37,750 nucleotides of DNA from Psychrobacter sp. FME6 (GTDB lineage Bacteria > Pseudomonadota > Gammaproteobacteria > Pseudomonadales > Moraxellaceae). Each line of letters starts with the position of its first letter. Position 1 is the first letter of the stretch. The stretch spans positions 1 through 37,750 of the forward strand of contig NZ_RRYW01000023.1 in the NCBI RefSeq assembly GCF_014861365.1, read 5' to 3'. This document shows positions 35,292-37,750 of the stretch, piece after piece. The position numbers and the translations under genes were made by a program. Under the pieces are notes generated by a model, which was given only the letters and a program-made list of their open reading frames with translations, made no database searches and was not told where the DNA came from.

Positions 35292-37031
35292 ATGAGTGAG
35301 CACTCAAGCAACCATGCACAAAAAGACGAGCAAAAAAACGATTTTATTCGTAATATCATTCGTGAAGATGTCAGTGCACAAAAATATCAGCAAATTGTCA
35401 CGCGCTTTCCACCTGAGCCAAACGGTTATTTACATCTCGGTCATGTAAAGTCTATCTGCCTAAACTTTGGCGTGGCAAAAGAGTTTGGCGGTGTCTGTAA
35501 TCTGCGTTTTGATGACACCAACCCAACCGCAGAAAAGCAAGACTATATTGATAATATCAAAAACGATGTGAAATGGTTGGGCTTTGAGTGGGCGGGTGAA
35601 GCTCATCATGCCTCAGGCTACTTTGACCAAATGTATGCATGGGCAGTGCAATTAATTGAGCAGGGCGATGCGTATGTAGATTTGCAGTCGCCTGAACAGA
35701 TCAAAGAGAGTCGTGGTTCGTTTAACGAAACAGGCACAGCGTCACCATATCGTGATGCTAGTGTCGAAGAAAACCTCAAGCTCTTTAATGATATGAAAGA
35801 TGGCAAGTACGCTGAAGGTAAAGCGATATTGCGCGCCAAGATTGATATGGCAAGCCCAAATATGAATATGCGCGATCCCGTTATCTACCGCGTCATGCAT
35901 CAAGCACATCATCAAACCGGTGATAAATGGTGCATTTATCCGATGTATGACTTTGCCCATCCGCTCTCTGATGCGCTCGAAGGTATTACCCATTCGTTGT
36001 GTACGCTGGAATTTGAAGATCATCGTCCCTTTTATGATTGGGCAGTTGAAAAAATCGGTTTTGAGCAACCGCCGCACCAGTATGAGTTCTCTCGTTTAAA
36101 TGTCGATCATACGATGACCAGTAAGCGCAAATTAAAGCAGCTGGTTGATGAAAATATCGTTAGCGGTTGGGATGATCCGCGCATGCCTACCATCGCTGGC
36201 ATGCGTCGCCGTGGTTATACGCCAGAAGGCTTACGTGACTTCTGTGAGCGTGTCGGCGTGACCAAAGTAGACAGCGTCGTTGATTTTCGCTTATTAGAAT
36301 TTAGCATTCGTCAGTCATTGGAAACCACCACTGCGCGCGGTATGGCAGTGCTCAAACCATTAAAAGTGACGATTACTAACTTTGCCGAAGCAGTCAGTAG
36401 TTGGGAGTCGCAAAAGGCTGATAGCGTCAGTGCGCGTTTTGATGATGCCGCGCAAACCTTATGGCTGACTCAGCCGAAACACCCTAATGTCGATATGGGC
36501 GAGCGTGAGATTCCATTTACTGAAACGCTCTATATCGATCAAGGCGATTACGAAATTGAGCCGCCAGCAGGTTATAAGCGTTTATCACCAGAAAAAAACG
36601 AGATTCGTCTGCGTAATACCTATGTGTTGGCTGTAACTGAGCATATCCTAGATGACGCTGGCAATGTGATTGAGCTAAAAGCCACGATTGACCCAGCAAC
36701 TTTGGGTAATAATCCTGAAGGTCGTAAGGTTAAAGGCGTGATTCATTGGGTGTCGGCCAGTCAAGGCGTGCCAGCCACCGTACGTATGTACGAGCAGCTA
36801 TTCAGCGCTGAAGACCCCAGTAGTGTTGCTGATGTGCATCAAGCGCTAAACCCTAATTCGTTGACTGAGCTTGAGGCCGTGGTTGAGCCATCGCTTGCCA
36901 ATGCTGAGGCTGGCACGCGTTTCCAGTTTGAGCGTGAAGGCTACTTCATCTCTGATAGCGAAGAACACAGCGGTGATAAGCCGGTCTTCAACCAAATCGT
37001 CAGCCTGCGCGATAGTTATAAACCAGCTTAA
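35292..37031 (+). CDS. glnS: Glutaminyl-tRNA synthetase
   Basis: GlnS charges tRNA-Gln directly, so this organism does not rely only on the amidotransferase route. It has 579 residues, near the usual 554. It is class Ib: the HIGH motif is HLGH at 48-51 (PPEPNGYLHLGHVKSI), the second motif is MTSKRKL (KMSKS type), and LRFDDTNPTAEKQDYI is conserved. The family tRNA-binding beta barrels follow from about residue 345, ending PVFNQIVSLRDSYKPA. The N-terminal 20 residues are a Gln/Lys/His-rich tail. AGGAG lies 9 bases before the start. GlnRS rather than GluRS is shown by the C-terminal barrels. It is a single gene with its own terminator. Confidence 0.98.
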   Translation: MSEHSSNHAQKDEQKNDFIRNIIREDVSAQKYQQIVTRFPPEPNGYLHLGHVKSICLNFGVAKEFGGVCNLRFDDTNPTAEKQDYIDNIKNDVKWLGFEWAGEAHHASGYFDQMYAWAVQLIEQGDAYVDLQSPEQIKESRGSFNETGTASPYRDASVEENLKLFNDMKDGKYAEGKAILRAKIDMASPNMNMRDPVIYRVMHQAHHQTGDKWCIYPMYDFAHPLSDALEGITHSLCTLEFEDHRPFYDWAVEKIGFEQPPHQYEFSRLNVDHTMTSKRKLKQLVDENIVSGWDDPRMPTIAGMRRRGYTPEGLRDFCERVGVTKVDSVVDFRLLEFSIRQSLETTTARGMAVLKPLKVTITNFAEAVSSWESQKADSVSARFDDAAQTLWLTQPKHPNVDMGEREIPFTETLYIDQGDYEIEPPAGYKRLSPEKNEIRLRNTYVLAVTEHILDDAGNVIELKATIDPATLGNNPEGRKVKGVIHWVSASQGVPATVRMYEQLFSAEDPSSVADVHQALNPNSLTELEAVVEPSLANAEAGTRFQFEREGYFISDSEEHSGDKPVFNQIVSLRDSYKPA

Positions 37032-37097
37032 CTTATAAAAGCTAGCGCCGCTAATGCTCATTTAAGGTATTACTAAACAATAGTGGTTTGCAAGCTT

Positions 37098-37131
37098 GCC
37101 CATTTCTAGTACGCTGGAGATGGGCTTTTTT
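37098..37131 (+). terminator. Rho-independent terminator of glnS
   Basis: GCCCATTTC (37098-37106) pairs, with one mismatch, with GAGATGGGC (37117-37125), followed by TTTTTT. It lies about 65 bases past the glnS stop. Confidence 0.88.
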
Positions 37132-37184
37132 ATAAATGATAATGTTTTCTCTCAAAATGAGGGATTTAGAATGTAGTCCAGTCA

Positions 37185-37326
37185 AACTATAGTCAAAATA
37201 CTTTAAAAACGCTACGATACTGCGGGTATAGTTTTTTTGCAGCCTTTGTCTGCGTAGGCACAGCAAGCTAGAAAAAACGGTACCTGCAGTACGTGATGTA
37301 GCGATATTACTTCTCACTGACTATAT
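37185..37326. repeat. Palindromic dispersed repeat, copy C (opposite orientation)
   Basis: It reads as the reverse complement of copies A and B. The ends are ACTATAGTCAAAATA and ACTGACTATAT. The core GCAGCCTTTGTCTGCGTAGG, then CACAGCAAGCTAGAAAAAAC, matches copy B with a single change in the shared core. Inner arms GCTAC/GTAGC, GGTA/TACC and T-run/A-run complete the palindrome. It is the most intact of the three copies. Confidence 0.78.
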
Positions 37327-37537
37327 TAAATCTACTTTTCTTCTTAGTAATAAATGGAATAACCGCATTACAATCCATCACAAGACATTCATAACCAGTT
37401 TGCTAAGATAGAATAGAATTTTTGCTGACGTGCTTTAAGTTATTGTGTAGTATTAGCTGAGCACGTTTGATAATAATAGAGCGTATGGATAGATTTAGGT
37501 CTTAATGCTCATTACTAATATAAATAAGGAATGAAAC

Positions 37538-37750
37538 ATGGCAAATTTACGTTTAGGTGATAGCGCACCAAATTTTGACGCGACAACCACTGAAGGTGAT
37601 ATCAATTTTTATGATTGGGCTGGAGATAACTGGGTGGTTTTATTTTCACATCCTGCAGATTACACTCCAGTATGTACCACTGAGCTTGGACGTACTGACC
37701 CCTGCCGTCAAATCCGTAGAACCAAACTTGGGAGATTTTAATTACGCAGC
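37538..37750 (+). CDS. Peroxiredoxin, 1-Cys (Prx6/AhpC-TSA) type, incomplete
   Basis: The first 53 residues are typical of 1-Cys peroxiredoxins that reduce hydrogen peroxide and organic peroxides: [20 protein letters not shown], then [21 protein letters not shown] with the peroxidatic Cys46. AAGGAATGAAAC before the ATG gives a ribosome binding site. From about 37697 the frame departs from the family ([14 protein letters not shown]) and stops at 37739-37741, when some 210 residues are expected. RRTKL resembles the family's RNTKL, suggesting lost bases. The window ends 9 bases later, so a frameshifted gene, an assembly fault at a contig end, or a real lesion cannot be told apart. Confidence 0.75.

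Larger units (their letters stand above)
37032..37537. other. Intergenic region glnS / peroxiredoxin
   Basis: It contains the glnS terminator (37098-37131), palindromic repeat copy C (37185-37326) and the peroxiredoxin upstream region. There, ACGTGC and GCACGT arms lie 27 bases apart (about 37429-37467), and TTGATA with TAGATT (17-base spacer, near 37467-37495) is a weak promoter candidate. Confidence 0.5.

Overview
The window reads as chromosomal DNA of a gammaproteobacterium of the Moraxellaceae, most likely Psychrobacter. This rests on AT-leaning base composition, protein sequences typical of that group, an AdeIJK/MexAB-OprM-like efflux operon, the rplU-rpmA/ispB arrangement, and dispersed palindromic intergenic repeats. 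No plasmid, phage, CRISPR or defence gene set is visible. Nearly all of it is housekeeping DNA. The left edge cuts through an IS30-family transposase, and the right edge cuts through a peroxiredoxin gene whose last bases do not fit the family.

Layout. 1-420: truncated IS30-type element. 618-2710: glutathionyl-hydroquinone reductase (+) and hemB (-). 3122-9605 (-): tripartite RND efflux operon in the order adaptor, pump, outer-membrane channel. 10220-12496: ispB (-) divergent from rplU-rpmA (+). 12842-13543: lolA (+). 13704-17547 (-): lpxL, trpS, scpA, scpB. 17879-18704 (-): rplM-rpsI. 18912-21620 (-): mrdA and rsmD. 22122-23456 (+): DUF445 membrane protein. 23756-28284 (+): tightly overlapping ccmFGHI cytochrome c maturation operon. 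28502-29158: adk (+). 29465-32387 (-): secB, grxC, a rhodanese-like membrane protein and rsgA. 32621-33214: orn (+). 33317-34764 (-): lpxH and ppiB. 35292-37031: glnS (+). 37538 to the end: 1-Cys-type peroxiredoxin (+), incomplete.

Several genes serve the envelope: the efflux pump, LolA, LpxL and LpxH (lipid A), PBP2 (mrdA), the CcmFGHI haem-ligation module and SecB. Others serve translation: L21, L27, L13, S9, TrpS, GlnS, RsmD and RsgA. The rest cover chromosome segregation (ScpAB), haem synthesis (HemB), quinone side chains (IspB) and redox defence (Grx, GST-xi, peroxiredoxin).

The most interesting signals lie between genes. Upstream of the efflux operon is a textbook MerR-family promoter: TTGACT and TATAAT separated by an over-long 20-bp spacer filled by a dyad, with no MerR-type gene nearby. 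A second promoter with an 11-bp inverted repeat lies closer to the operon. Three copies of a ~115-155 bp palindromic repeat, a 175-bp MITE-like element, a 77-bp palindrome with related ends, and a GC-rich palindrome that supplies the lpxH stop codon show active repeat traffic. I found no convincing wholly new multi-gene system; the coding content is ordinary.
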